A DNA stretch of 64,000 bases from Trichostrongylus colubriformis (Eukaryota; Nematoda; Chromadorea; Rhabditida; Trichostrongylidae): positions 56,776,591 to 56,840,590 of the forward strand of contig OZ022258.1 of the NCBI GenBank assembly GCA_963978905.1. Reading direction: 5' to 3'. The notes beneath the pieces were generated by a model. The model worked only from the letters and a program-made list of their open reading frames with translations, had not been told where the DNA came from and ran no database searches. This document shows positions 31,766 to 45,508 of the stretch, in pieces (positions within the stretch are counted from its first letter, which is position 1; every line of letters starts with the position of its first letter). The position numbers and the translations under genes are program-made.

Positions 31766-32788
31766 TGTTTTTCGCAACTGAGTACCCTTTGCGGAATTGC
31801 CGCACACTTCGCATTCACGATGCCGCATCGGTTCTTCCTGTACTCAAGCCCTCAGCTGCTATTCAGATCCCATAGCGCTAGTTGGGAATTGTGCATTACA
31901 TTCAAAAAACGAACCCATGCGAACCCATAGTGCAATAGTATCTATTCGAGGCCTCCTCGATTTTTTGTTCTGTAGGACGGAAATGGTACTGATGCCATGG
32001 TGTTAGGTCTCACATCACTCCCAGATGATTCATTGGTCGGATCCCGTCCCAAAGCGACTGGCCTCGTTTAGCATTTACTCTGGAACAATTACTTGCTGTC
32101 TTGGCTCTTGCCTAAACAGAAAATAATTAGCAACCCATATTATAGGGACATCGCGACAGCTGAAGACCCAGATAGAAACTAAATTAGTGGATATCTTGGA
32201 GGGCTTCATAAAACCAAGTAATTGATTTTTTCGCAGATTGTCTGATTTTGCCGATAAATGTTTTTATGTGACACATTGTGTTTCTGTTGTATGTGGGCAT
32301 ACGCGCAACAACTCTCCATGTGCTTCTCAGACGTCGCAAGACGTAAAACAAAAAAAGAAATGCTAGAAAAAAATCGAAATATTTGTTGTTGACAATATGT
32401 AATGGACATTTTCGCTTCCTTCATCCGGCCCTCCATCAGGGCACACCCAGGTGTCGAAGCAAGTGGACGCTTTAGATGGACCCCTCCCCCTCGATGAGGA
32501 TCCCCCTTCCCTCTGAACATCTACACAACCTCCACGATATCAATAAGTATTGCCGATTGCATAGCATTATTAGGTATTTTATTATTAATTAACTGTTAGC
32601 AATTAGTAATAAGTATAAACATAGTATGTATGTATGGTAGGTATCAATAATAATTGATGAGTAATTAGGATTTTTTGTGCTTATCACTCGGATGCAAACA
32701 TATTTTCTTACAGAACCGACTCAGCTGACGACACGTTCAGCTTATCGCCTAGCCTGGGAACATTACTGACCTCTGCAATTATGACCCT

Positions 32789-32802
32789 CCCCCCCCCCCC
32801 CC
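32789..32802. repeat. Poly-C tract of 14
   Basis: Fourteen consecutive C after ATGACCCT. It may be polymorphic or an assembly-sensitive site. Confidence 0.8.
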
Positions 32803-35570
32803 ATCTCGCTAGTCAAATACGAACCCCTGTCGAGAATAATCGACTCCCAGTGTACCTTGCCGTCCATACCTGTGAAACGGATACTTAGTGCCAGCCTCAT
32901 TGACGAAAATAACCAGTGGGTAACAGCTGTGTAGACCAAATACCTACCATTCAATTACCACTACGATTTTGAAGGGAAGTGGAATGCATGTCGACGCATT
33001 AACCCATTACACTCGGTCACGTTCAGCGTCTTTTTATGACTAGTGACTGCTATATAAATATAATATCAATGTTACCTATTGCTAGAAGTTGGCCTTGAAT
33101 GAAACCTTTTATATGCCTCTCAACATATCGCTAGTCATTTATTATCGCACACACTTGGTAAAATAAAATCACAGCCTATGGTCCTTAGAAGTCATGGAGA
33201 AGGTCAAATGACACTGAAAATGTTCTGTAGCAGTGGCGCTTCTGGAAAGGTCATTGGTGTCGCCAGTTCATATTTTGTCGGAACCTTTAGTATATCTTTC
33301 AGGTAAATCACAGGAGCTTGTTTGATTGAAGATTCAACTCGACAGCCTATAGTAAACACAAGGATCTCTGTACGAGTAAAAGTAAAGAGTTCTTGTCACA
33401 ATTTGATCTCATATTCAAAATTGGTGCTTGCTTTTTTCGAAATCCTGTATGTTTTGCATAATGAATTGTTCTGTTGGTTACATTAATATGTACTGAAAAT
33501 GTGAAAAGGAAACATTAGCGCTCATTGTGATACAATTATGATCAGATACCTTGTGGCAGAATATGCAGTGCCTACTTCGCCCTTGAGACACTAGCCCTCA
33601 GAAGGAAAAAAATTTGACTTGATCACTTTTTCAAATTATTCTACGGTCACTCTAAACTAAAATCTAACAGTTTCCTAACAGTCAGAGAGTCAGGAGCCAG
33701 GGGCGGGTCCAGAAAAATTTCTGCTCACCGTGCTAAACACCATATCAGACACCACTTCTTTGTAAACAGGACATGCTTGCAGTTTGACAGACTGTTCAGG
33801 TTAGGAGTTATCACAAATAAACTAAATTCGTTTGAAGCGGCACTAGACAAGCATTTAATATCACAGGGCACACATTCGGCTTCTTTCTCAGTGCATTTGT
33901 TTAGTTCATTCACTTTGTTCCATACTGTTCAAGTCACTCATTTTGTTTGTTGTTGTTCTGAGTTTGTTATCCAAATTCTTTCGCATGGGCTCAGGTCCAC
34001 GCAATAAACAATTGCAATTAAAAAAAATACTATGAGGGTTGTTTTCGAAGACGGATTTAAGCCTACGGTAAGGAATTAATTCCATTACAAATCTTCAAAA
34101 CATGTAATATTAACGTGTACTATTGTCACTAGGATGTTCTTGTTTTGAAATGTAAAAAGTGAGTGAGTAAATAAGATCGCTCATCGGGATAGCCCCTCAT
34201 AAGCGCATTTACAACCATGATAGAAATTTTATTTCGTCGCAATTTTTCGCATTTTCTGTTTTGTGGGTTTTTATTGCGTGTCTGTTTATTGTTATACTTT
34301 TATGTGGTGTAAGGTACTAGGATATCATTGTAGACCGGAGATTGTGATTTTTGCGTGAGCATTGGAGGAGAAGCTCCGGAATGGGTGGTGAAGAAGTTTC
34401 CGGTATCTCTTTTCAGGAAAAGGACACTCTTCGGAGCTCCTTCTCAACCTCTCAGAGTGAGCAAAAATTTTCTATTTCCTAAATATTGTTTTGAGCGCGA
34501 CTCCCATAGTACCTGAGCGCCGCCATATCTATTTTTATATGAAATAATTATAGTCTTTATATAAAATCTGTTGAAACTACGTTCCTACCTCATATGAAGA
34601 CATTGAACTGTATTGTTCACTGGTACAATAAAGAGTGAATAAGCACGTCAGCCGTCCGCAAACCAGACCGATGCAATAAATATTGAGTGATGATATATTG
34701 AATTTGTGATGATTTGTTAAGAGGGCTTGGGAGGGGATGAGGGAAGACGGGTGGCGCCGCTATCACACGCAAAGCCCAGAGATCGAATCTCGGCACAGCT
34801 CTCAACGATCCAAGCCTTTAACGACCTATGTATCTGTCCAATGCCATAGTCGGTCACAGAAATAGAAAAACATTGGCTAGAGCATCAGCTGGCTTCGTCC
34901 ATCATTGCATTGGACCATAACCATTTGAAAGCCACTTTTAAATAAAGGGGAAATTCACGACGATTTCAAAATGACTTCATTTCCGTGTGCTTTATTCTCA
35001 ATCTCTGTAATAGAGAAATTTTGGATTCCGTCCCAGCAAGCTACAACAATAAATAGCCCTCAAAACTCCCAAGGACCAAAACGCGATTAGTTTCTCACCC
35101 CTTTTTATTTGAAAACGGTGATATGAGTAGACGGAGGAGCAGGTTAAATAATGACTCGTGTACAACACGACAAGTCCTTCGCAACGCGACTCGTTTCTAT
35201 GTAAATAATGTCGAATTTGCGGTTTTTGGCATGCTGTAGTCACTAATGGCTGAGGCGTTTCACGACCAAAACACCATAACGTACGGCCCACATATGACTA
35301 GCCGGCGTGCGTCATTGTGCAGGGTTGAAATTCATATAGGCGTGCTTCATTATGTGGCAATTTTAACATATGTGGTGTTCTTTGTGTCCCAAACTCTTGA
35401 GTTCTTGGCGTGTGGATGGCTTATGTATGCGTTTTTTTCATTTCCGCTTGACTTTCGGTTTCTCTATTGCTTTTATTAATATAATCGCAATTGGCAGTCT
35501 TCTGTACGTTTCCACAGATTGTGATAAGCCATATTTTTGCTAATGTTTCATTTTAACGATTTCTAGACAA
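32803..35570. other. Intergenic upstream of the Arp2 gene, nothing firm
   Basis: AT-rich with short frames only. A B-box-like GAGATCGAATCTCGGC occurs at about 34780 without a convincing tRNA fold. TTTCTAG at 35560-35566, 8 nt before the Arp2 ATG, could act as a trans-splice acceptor for a spliced leader. Confidence 0.3.
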
Positions 35571-35574
35571 CGGG

Positions 35575-38500
35575 ATGGATTCACAAGGAAGAAAGATAAT
35601 CGTTGTCGATAACGGGTCTGGGGTAAGTTACTCCTCAGTGTCTTGTTGTACACTCTTTTTTTTGATTTGAAGTTTTTTTTTGATTTTTGGGAGTGGATCA
35701 GTCATTAGACTGATTTTTCACTCATCATGGACACTGTTTTTCCCACATTCGTATTTTTCTCCAATTCCAGTTCGTAAAGTGTGGTTACGCGGGAACGAAT
35801 TTCCCCACACACATATTCCCATCTTTGGTGGGCCGACCTCTCGTCAGATCATCACAGAAAGTCGGCAATATAGAGATTAAGGTTTGTGAAGCTGATACCG
35901 CTTTTGTATTGTCTATTGTGTTTCATTGTCGTTTAAACACAGAGGAATTTATTCTGTGAGTCTAAGGTTCTTCTACTATTTTTTCGGTGTCTTCCAGATT
36001 CCTTGAACTCGTTGATTTTTTTTCTAATTTACGTTATGCTGCTAGCTGTTTTATGCTCGTGCGAATTGGATGCTAGGATCTGATTAATGGTCACTGTGTG
36101 GATATGGGTAACAGATGTAACTTATTCGAAGCTGAAGCTCGCTTTCTTTCTGGGTTTGTGTAAAATCCACATCCCTGGCTAATAGTTATTCATCTCTATG
36201 TATCCTCCCTTTACTGGCTTGTTCTGTTGGTGTTTCAACTGAGCACTGGTTAACATGCTGTCACAGATCCACCTTGTCACTCAATGCTCTATCTTTGGTG
36301 AGGTCTGCAGTGAACACTGGCGCTCATTTGCACTTCAATGAGGCCGGTTCCCTTTTGAAGTACAAATACCTCCAAAAGAACTAGTTGAAAGTGTGATATC
36401 ATAAATAACATCGTCTTGCTCTCGAGTTATCAGCAGTAAGCGAACAGTCATGGAAGCTATTCCTGCATTTTATTATGACTTGTCATGGTACCAACATTGT
36501 CAAATATTTAAATATGCATCATGGTTATGCTGGCTCCGCAATAACAAGAGATGCATGGTGATTATGTCATCACCACGCAGGAATTATTTTTGGCACTGAA
36601 ACGTTTCAACAAATGAATAGCTTTACTCTCTTCATTCCTTTATTGGGCAGGTTGGAAATGATTATGATACACAGTATAGGGACCTTTGATACATTTTGGT
36701 GGCTTTACCACTTTTGTTCGGTATGGGTTTGCCTCCTAAGAATTCTGTACAGGAGACAGCATGCAATTCATTTCATCATGGTTTCCGTGCATCTTTCAGG
36801 AATTTTTTGAGTCGTTATCTGGAATGATGAGTGAGCTGTTTGGAACTTAAATCCTATCACACTTTTTGTTTAGGATTTGATGGTAGGAGAAGAATGCTCA
36901 CAATTACGTCAAATGCTCGATATATCATATCCTATGGACAACGGTATCGTGCGTAATTGGGAAGATATGGGCCATGTCTGGGATCATACTTTTGGGCCAG
37001 AGAAATTAGACATTGATCCAAAGGTGAGTGTTTTTCACGGAAATATCATGGTTGTCATCGGAATGTTGTCCCTTATGTTTTTTCGACTGCTGCATGTGTA
37101 CTCCTTGTTGGGATACTTTCGACAGTCAGACTGCTTTGTTCGTAGAGGTTTTCTGGTTTAAATCTGCAGCGGCGAAGATTTTCGGAGCTATTATGTTATT
37201 AAAGTGTCGTATAGTCTCTCATGCTCCGATTGTGATTGCCTTCGACGCAGTGTTTACTGGGGATTATTTATGCTAGTTCTCCATTTTGCCCTTTGCATGG
37301 GGATCGTGCCTTTGGGATTGATTTACAGAAAAAGGAAGTCTTGTTGTAACTATCCACGATGGTATAGTTTGATTTCTTTCCGTTTTCACCTCAAGTAGCT
37401 TACTAGTGCGCATTTTTATTTGTCAGTCCTGTACTAAAATTAGTTCGCGATAAGGAAGGTGATGCAAGCATGATGCTACCAGGCATCGATAAAGAGAAAC
37501 GAGTTACTGGGAAACCTGGTGTTTTTTTTTTCAAAGCCGTCAGTGACTCATTCCACCTGTGACTAATACTAAACCATAAGGCCATGTCTCGAAAACATAT
37601 GGCTTCGCACAGGAGTAGGAAACCTCATTGCTTCTATTAGTTGATGCTAGATTCTGCGTCTTCCTTGATCCGGCCACGTGCGTCCATACCGTGTAGACAA
37701 TAGAGAGAATTTGATGAAATAGGTATAGTGTTGAAGCCATTTCGGCAATGTGAGCCCACTATGGCACGGTATCGTAGGTCTAGGGAGGTGAAGAGTCCCT
37801 GGAAGCAGTCTTCTTATGCAAAACCACTACGAATAGGCTAGCAAACGCTGCTATCCTTCAGTCAGTTCAGTGAGCAGCCGTTTGCTATCATATGATCGAA
37901 AACAGATGAAGGTCAGAACAAAACCACTAGTGTTATCTAGATTAGCTAGGTAACCATCCATTGTGGTCAAGCTGTCCCAAATTCTCATTGAGCTCCGTTT
38001 TCGTCAAATGATCGAAACACTTCCATATCAAAATTTTTATAGAGCCATTTGCATTTGGACGAACGCTGCCCGTCCATGGTCATATTTTTTGAAAACGTTT
38101 CATAACTGGATGATGACAGGGCAAAAGCAGGTGGAAGCGCTGCCTTAGATGTTGGAAAAGCGTGCGGAATTTGAAGGGGGCGTCTTCCTGCCTGATAATG
38201 TTCTGTGTTTAGTCCCAGAGTAGACCCTGAAAGACTCGCTTGCGCCGTGAACACTATCATAGCACTTTGGCACTGAGTCACTATTTGTAAATACGTGTCA
38301 CTGATATTGATTGCCATGGCGCACATTAATGGTGACGCTTTTGTCTGCTTGGTTCCACAAAGTTTTGCAAGTCGTTTTACGATGAGAAGTGGTTGGGATG
38401 ATTTTCTGAAGATTAAAAAAAGACTGCATCTATGGAAGGGCCAAAAGAGTTGCAATGGTTGGTTCTTCTCACCAAGATGATATCCCGATAAAGTCGCTAT

Positions 38501-41500
38501 TTTTCCTGTAGATGTTTCTTGCAATTTCCCGAATCACACCGCTTTGTTAACGTAATTGGTCTGCCATTCAATGCAGCGGGTTGTTAGCATAGCAATTTCC
38601 AGTTAGCAATGAACCCCTAGTACGGCAAATAAAGACAAGTTTATTGTAGGTTTCGAATTCAAACATAGCAAACTCACCGATTATTCTCTCAATGAAATCG
38701 GTAAATTTCGTCTGCGATTACCGTTCTTTTGAAGTTTTTTGGTGCTTCAGGACTGTAAACTACTTCTGACTGAACCGCCACTAAATCCTAGTAGCAATCG
38801 TGAACGTTTGTTTCAAGTGATGTTTGAACAATATGGTTTCCATTCCATTCACGTCGCTGTACAGGTAAGTATCTTTTTGCTTACCCTTCTCTATAATGTG
38901 ATTTTTTTGTGATTTTTTCACCACCCCTCAGGCTTTCTTCTTATGAGGCAATTCGCATTTTCCCTGTCTAGTTCTCTTAGATCTGGCATGAGAAGGTTTT
39001 GATATAGTCAATAAATAACACTGGCTTTGTTGATAACACAGATATCGTAGCAGCGAGTTTTTGGTTTTTTTGGCAGACCAGCGATGTGAACGCTCCGTAT
39101 TCCTCACTTCATTTATTTATGCTTCACCAGCCTCTTTAATTTTCTAGCCAGTGAAAAATATTTTTGAAGGCGGTGCTGACGCTGTATGCACAAGGTCTCC
39201 TGACGGGTGTTGTCGTGGATTCAGGAGACGGTGTTACACACATTTGTCCCGTATATCAGGGTTATGCCTTGCATCATCTAACACGGAGGCTTGACATTGC
39301 TGGGCGTGATATCACTCGGTACCTAATAAAGGTTAGTGCTCATTGTTAGGCAGATTTTGGTAGTGCAGTAATTCTACTCAATATGATCAAGTGGTCGTTT
39401 TCAGCTGTTATTGTTGCGAGGTTACAATTTTAATCATTCGGCTGATTTTGAAACGGTTCGATTAATGAAAGAGAAGCTGTGCTACGTAGCTTATGACGTT
39501 GAACAAGAACAGAAATTAGCTTTGGAGACAACTGTGCTGTCACAGACCTATACGGTAGGTTGTCTTGTCGTGTACTTTTTTTACTTCTTTATTTATTTTG
39601 TTATGTGGCGGTGCTCGAATACAAGTTGTAGTATGATTTTGATTGTGGTGCAGTATTTTCCTGATTTTGGATTGTTTTCTCTCAACGTATGGAAAGGGAT
39701 TTGTGGGGAATGAGAAATTCGAAAGAAATTTTTCGACTACCTCTCAAATCGTCTCTAATTATTTTTAGTCATTTAGAAGGTCTGCACTCATTTATTATAT
39801 CACCCCACGAACCATTACTGGTTTCCATTTTGCATATCCACAGTTTCCTCTGACAACACCATTCCGCTTTTTTCTCTTTATCTCCTCTTTCAGTGCGTTT
39901 ATTTTACTCGTGAAATGCGCAGTCATGGAAATCATCTGCATTTTTCTATTTTTCCTCGAATTGTACCAGTGTTACTGGGACGAGGTTATGGTTGAGTTGC
40001 GCTACAAATTTCATCTCGGTTATTGAGCTCACATGAATATAGTGTTTGGGGGCGCTGTGCCTTTAATGCACCAATAAATCCATGGCAGAAAGTTTATTAT
40101 CGAAGATTTGTTCGAATTGTGCATGTGTGAGTTATGTTTTTGCTGACTGGCGCCATCGTTACTGGGTTATTCACATAAATATGGTGCGCGGTTCGATGTA
40201 ACGAGTCAGTAGATCCCCTCCTGACTCACCGAATCATGTATACAGGGATGTCAATTTGCTGTATGATTACATCCAGTTCAAATTGAGCGACTCCTCGCCA
40301 TAATTTGACAAGAATTGCTCTTTGATTCATGAAAATGAGATAATTGGGATGTTGAGGGACAGAACGAAAAGATAGTTTTACGTGCGTCTCGACACAATAC
40401 TAAAATCTTACGGGACTATGGCAATCAGGATTAAGGAATAGATAGCTTCTCCCTCGAACTTGAAGATTTTCTACTATTTTTCTTTGTTTTTACGATTTAT
40501 TATTTACTTCTTTACGCGCCAAAACAGTGACTACTTTTGAAATTATTTGCTTCAGCTTCCCGACGGACGTACGATTCGGCTGGGCGGTGAAAGATTTGAG
40601 GCGCCGGAAGTTCTCTTCCAGCCGCATTTGATCAATGTTGAGAAACCGGGGCTGTCGGAAACGCTCTTTGGGTGCATACAGTCTAGTGATATTGGTCAGT
40701 TACCATCTGTTAAATTTTTTTGGCATATGTTCTCATTTCATTTTTATTGGTTTGGTTTAGGGGTGCACTAGTGCCTCGGAAGATCGTACTATTAGGTTGA
40801 TTCATAATAAATCGGACAAATTGACCAATTTTAATCATTGTCGTACAACTTTTTTACGACAACAGGGATTCACTTGAAATATACTCCATCTTTATCGATG
40901 ATCTTCTGCCACGGTATAGGCAGATCATGGATGCCCTTGCTCCAGAAGGCCGGGGCTGGAGCTCGAAGAAGTTGCCGAGTGCCGCCTTGACCTCGTCGCG
41001 AGTTTTGAAGTCTTGGCCGTCCAGGTGGCGTTGGCTGTGGGAGAAAAGGTGGAAATCTGAAGGGGCCAGGTCTGGGGAGTACGGTGGGTATAGAAGTACG
41101 GTCCAACTGTACGACAGCAGCTCGGCCTTGGTCGATCTTGCGAAGTGCGGTCTGTGGAAGTAGACACGTTGTCGTGCTGGAAGTAGACATGTGACCGCCA
41201 CCGTAGCGAACTTTTGACATTGGCCTTCAATTCTCGTAATTGACGAACGTAGACGTCGGCGGATACTGTGGTACCTTCATCGAGCAGCTCCCAGTACTCT
41301 ACGCCGTGTACGCTCCACCAACCGCGGTTTTCGTCTTCGATGGAATAGTCGCCTGACGCAAACTTCGAATGCTACAACTACAGTGCACTTCTGCCGGGGG
41401 CATGCTCCTTGTGAACTTCTATCAGACGTCTGCCGATATCCGCGGGTTCCTGGCCAGATAGCGATATAAATAGTATGACGTTGCGGATGTGGTCTCTGGA

Positions 41501-44500
41501 CCGCTTGAAATCGTGCGGCATTGTGGCGGAATGAATTTACTTTGGAGTGATTATTTTGCTGTACTTTGAAGAGCTTTTCATACTCATTCCAGCGGTACCT
41601 CGCGCGTCCATTTTCGTTAATTCGTTACTGAGTTATGATCTCTAGAAATCATCACTACCATTTGTCCGATTTATTATGAATCAACCTAATATATTCACCC
41701 CTAAGCTAATCAGACTCTGTATTTTGTCATTGGCACACGGAGGTGTCTTGGAATGACTTTATTCTACGGGTCTTTGCACTTTTGTTTTTTCTCACTAAAG
41801 ACATTCCGGCTATCACGTCTGTGTTGGCGGTGCAAATTAAGAACTTATTCCCTTTTCATTACAGATACACGTCTTGACTTCTACAAGCATATAGTATTAT
41901 CTGGTGGATCAACTATGTACCCTGGATTGCCTAGTAGACTCGAGAAAGAGATGAAGCAGTTATATCTGGATCGTGTTTTAAAAGGCAACACAGAATTGTT
42001 TCAGGTGGGTATTTTCATTTCATATACTTCTTTTTGAGTAATTGAAACTTTTTTATTTATTATGTGTGTTACATTGTTTCTGAGTCAGCTATTGTATAAG
42101 TTTATACTGTATTATGATGCGCTTGTGACTACCTGAGCTCGTGGTTTTCATGCTACCCTTTTTTCTCAACTATTTATTGGTTATAATACCTGTCAGATGG
42201 CATATCAAGGGCTATATCAGCCAGCCGCAAACATTGTCCCGCCCTGGCCGGCAACTCCCCGGCGGATGAACGGCAGCACGACTCGCAGTACGGTGGGATC
42301 GTGATAAGGCCCCAAGTTCCGCTTTTTCAATGCGTTTTTCGCCACACATCACCTCTCCTTATGGGGAATGTTTGTTTTCAGAAAACTCCCTGTTCTTATT
42401 TACCTACTGCTCACGGTGCCTTCACGGTGCCATGTTTTAGTGAGAAAGAGAAGGGGTCTTCTTCCCCTCTCAGAGCTTGGACAAGAACAGCACAGTAGGG
42501 TATCCATTAGTATAACGCCCTTTTCATCGTTTTTGCTTACCCAATTGAAAAAAAAGGAAATTTTCAAGCTGAAGCCAATATCTTTGTTGATGACTGGGCG
42601 TGGTCGTGGTTCATTTAAAGCAACAGATCCTTTCGTGGTCTTTCATGATGCGTAGTGGTGAGTGGGAAGCGGAATTTCTCAGTGCATCTGTCTGCTGTTT
42701 TGTTAGCTAGAAAACGGTTGTGCACAGGGATCGATGATCATCAGAACCTGAGCCTCTTCAGCTTGTCGCCCATTTTTTACCATTTTATCGACTTAAGCTC
42801 CACCATTATCCCTATGGATTCAGCCTTCGGTTTTTTGAGCTTCCCACTACTTGAATCCGTTTTCGCTTACACTGAAGCCATGAATTTCAGTCTCATATCT
42901 CGCACTTCCCATTTCTGCACTTGTCCTAACCCAGCAGTACCACAGATCGCTATTTTTTTAACTATTATTTACATTATCAATTATTTTTACATTATCAATT
43001 ATCACATCATCAATTATTAGTGATTGCAACCATGTGTCATCCCAGTTATAAGCTGAAGGAAATTTTCTTCATGTTCATCCCTTTTTTATGCTACTATTTG
43101 TCTCTTCCTCTTACCTTTCCGCGTCTATGACCTTCCGCACTGTTTGTCAAGTGGATGTATACATTGTCGGTGGCGTTTCTTATGTCACCTTCGAGGTTGG
43201 ATTGAATTGAATCTTGGGAGGTCTTTTTGAATTCCTTTGATGCATGTCTAACGTTCGTCGGTCATGCGTTTCATGGACGTTGTCCTGGCGTCATCTCATG
43301 TCCAGTATGCCTTTCTTTTGTTGTGGTACTCCTAACAGCAGGCGATGTCGCGCCAATTTCGGATTAGCATAGTCAAACAGACAACGACCGCGCCCTCTCA
43401 CATAATCGCCGGTGATGGTGCGCTATCGAACTGACTAAACTTGGAAAAGGTGCAGAAATCTGATGGGAGTGGTTGATTCATGGCCACATGGTTAGCAAGG
43501 ATTCCCCAAAATGCTTAATTTGAATAAATTGGTTTGGTCGAAACCAGCAAAATACATCCATCAGCAAGCCCAAAAACAATATATGTGTCACCGTATGTGA
43601 GATTTTCTTGTACGTGGGGCTTCATTTGGCCTGATATCTATTTTTGCTCATGTAACCGAATATACTGAATTTGCTCTCTACATGTAAACACCGGTGGCTC
43701 ACTGCTTTATATAACCTTGGCCCTTACTTTATTTCGGATTCAAAAAGTAAGAAGATCTTAACGGTTGCCCTAAAGAACTTGCTTTTCCTCAAACTTCCCT
43801 TCAAATTTCTTGGTGATATGTTTTTACTCTGGTTCCCAAGAGTTACCATTTATAGCCGCTTTAATATTTTGCCCACGTATGTAATGGAACGAAGCTATGT
43901 GTCTAATAAAATATTATGTCCGTTCAGCGATTGCTTGTTTCAGAAATTCAAAGTGCGCATAGAAGCGACACCTTTCCGGAAACATATGGTATTTCTTGGT
44001 GGAGCCGTTCTTGCGAATATAATGCGGGATAGGGATCAAGTAAGTGAATGTCTACTATGTACCACATTGCTTGCCATGCTTTTTTCGTAGTTTTATGGGT
44101 ATCTATTTAACATGATAGATTGCTGAAAGTTGAGGGCTGATGAATAACAACTTGCATTTCTGTTCGCTCCTATTTTATGGTTTTATTCGTTTCATTCGCA
44201 AAAAAACTGTCCGGCTACTACTGATACCTTAGTAACTGAAGCGAGAACATCACACACAATTGACTACAGCACATTGCATGACGGTACTTCCTGCGCGATT
44301 TTTAATATTTTGTCGGAGAATGGTATACTTTTGGCTGCAGTGTAAGAATGGAGGTTCTCTCGGGAAATTGTAATGGTAGAGTTAACACCATAAGCTTTGA
44401 ATCTAAATCTCGAATCCCGTATGCTCAAGTGCCTTTGGTGATTCAGTTGGACAGTTTCTCCATTTTACCGATTTTCATACCGTTTATTTCGAGCGATTTT

Positions 44501-45508
44501 TCGTTTTCGATGGAATTAGGTTGTTGATCTTCCCATTTGAATTCCTGTTTAATTAGTTGACGAATTCCCTGACTTGTTGTACGTGATGAATCATATTACG
44601 TCGTTGCAAAAGAAACGCAGGTTTTTGAGCCATAACTTTTAACGAAAGTAAATCGGCTCAGAATGAACTTCGTCAGAATCACCACATTGTTGGCAACGAG
44701 AAGCAGGTTTATTTATGCCGCTAGCATGGGTCTGGGGTCTGGGGACAATGAAGTTAGCGAAGGCGTTTTTGACATCGTTTTGGTTCTTGATGCATTCCTC
44801 GTGGAGGGCGTTGTTCAGATACCTGAGAAGTGGTAGTCCGTGGGCGAGAGGTGCGATGAGTATGACGGATTAGGTAGAGTCTCGCCCAGTTCGTTCAACT
44901 TTTGCAGGGTCGGTTGTGCGTGGAGGGAAGTTGGACCCTTCATGACGACCAATCTCGAGCACATAGTCGGAACTTTAGAGCATCTCGACGATTTGTTGGC
45001 AGTACTCAATCGCTGTAATCCTTTCGCTCGGGTACAGAAAGCTGTGTTGGATGAGACCGGCTGCAGACAACCAGAAAGTCATGGGGCTCACATCCTCTAG
45101 GCTGACATTGTAAGAGCGAAACTTTTGATACTTGCGCAACACCGTGGATTTGTTGACACTTCCCTCTCCCTAACTTCGTTGATGTTTCGAGCGGTTTAAA
45201 TTGCAAACTTAATCCACCTTAGCTCGAACTTATAGAGGAAAACAATGCGATAGTTACGTTTCGACATTTGCAATTAAAATATAAATCATTGATGGAGAAA
45301 AAAAGCTTTCGAACCAAATTTGCGTCAAATTCAAAAAATCATAAACTTGCATTTTCTGCAACAACCTAATATCCGATCTTTCAGTTGCTTTATCTTTCAC
45401 TGTGTGATGAGAAGCTGAATATTTCTGTTGCAGGACTTTTGGATATCGAAAGCAGAATATGATGAAGGAGGACTTCAACGATGCTTATCGAAATTAAATG
45501 TGAAATAG
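35575..45508 (+). CDS. arx-2: Actin-related protein 2 (Arp2), Arp2/3 complex subunit
   Basis: Ten exons: 35575-35622, 35771-35881, 36874-37023, 38751-38864, 39170-39331, 39405-39554, 40556-40694, 41865-42004, 43944-44039, 45434-45508. They join exactly into 394 codons plus stop, the usual Arp2 length; all but one junction are phase 0. Visible landmarks are IIVVDNGSG (phosphate loop 1), [48 protein letters not shown] (phosphate loop 2), the [17 protein letters not shown] helix, [18 protein letters not shown] (adenosine loop) and [15 protein letters not shown]. With Arp3 it forms the actin-like dimer that nucleates branched filaments at the cortex. No truncation or missing nucleotide-binding residue. 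Introns 7 and 9 carry mariner remnants, and intron 8 a family C repeat. The symbol follows the C. elegans orthologue. Confidence 0.97.
37985..38524 (-). other. Long open frame in Arp2 intron 3, unrecognised
   Basis: A 179-codon minus-strand frame inside intron 37024-38750. No transposase, reverse transcriptase or other motif seen (includes [16 protein letters not shown] and [16 protein letters not shown]). It could be a decayed mobile element or chance. No terminal repeats found around it. Confidence 0.15.
40792..41689 (-). mobile_element. Decayed mariner element in Arp2 intron 7 (898 bp)
   Basis: Perfectly opposed ends TTAGGTTGATTCATAATAAA and its mirror, flanked by TA on both sides (40790-40791, 41690-41691). 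The minus strand encodes the transposase C-terminal half: [18 protein letters not shown] (third catalytic Asp of the D,D34D triad), then [12 protein letters not shown] and the end block [19 protein letters not shown], spread over two frames. The N-terminal half is largely missing or frameshifted, so the element is not autonomous. It is antisense to the host gene. Confidence 0.88.
42228..42420 (-). repeat. Dispersed repeat, family C (copy 2) in Arp2 intron 8
   Basis: Reverse complement of 8570-8757 with substitutions: GGTGATGTGTGGCGAAAAA, AAAAAGCGGAACTTGGG, GTTCATCCGCCGGGGAG, GCCGGCCAGGGCGGG. Confidence 0.5.
42960..43019. repeat. Short tandem repeat (ATTATCAATTATTTTTAC units)
   Basis: Three units of about 17-18 bp (TTTACATTATCAATTAT twice, then CACATCATCAATTATTAG) in Arp2 intron 8. 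Confidence 0.6.
44596..45369 (-). mobile_element. Decayed mariner element in Arp2 intron 9 (774 bp)
   Basis: Right end, reversed, TTAGGTTGTTGCAGAAAATG; left end TTACGTCGTTGCAAAAGAAA; TA on both sides. On the minus strand, [20 protein letters not shown] then [17 protein letters not shown] corresponds to the mariner stretch around the third catalytic Asp (usually [14 protein letters not shown]), with damaging substitutions. Its terminal repeats differ from those of the 40.8-kb element, so this is a different mariner lineage inserted independently. Confidence 0.78.

Noticed and set aside
34744..34800. Possible tRNA gene near GAGATCGAATCTCGGC
   Set aside because: B-box-like sequence only; no A box or cloverleaf in either direction.
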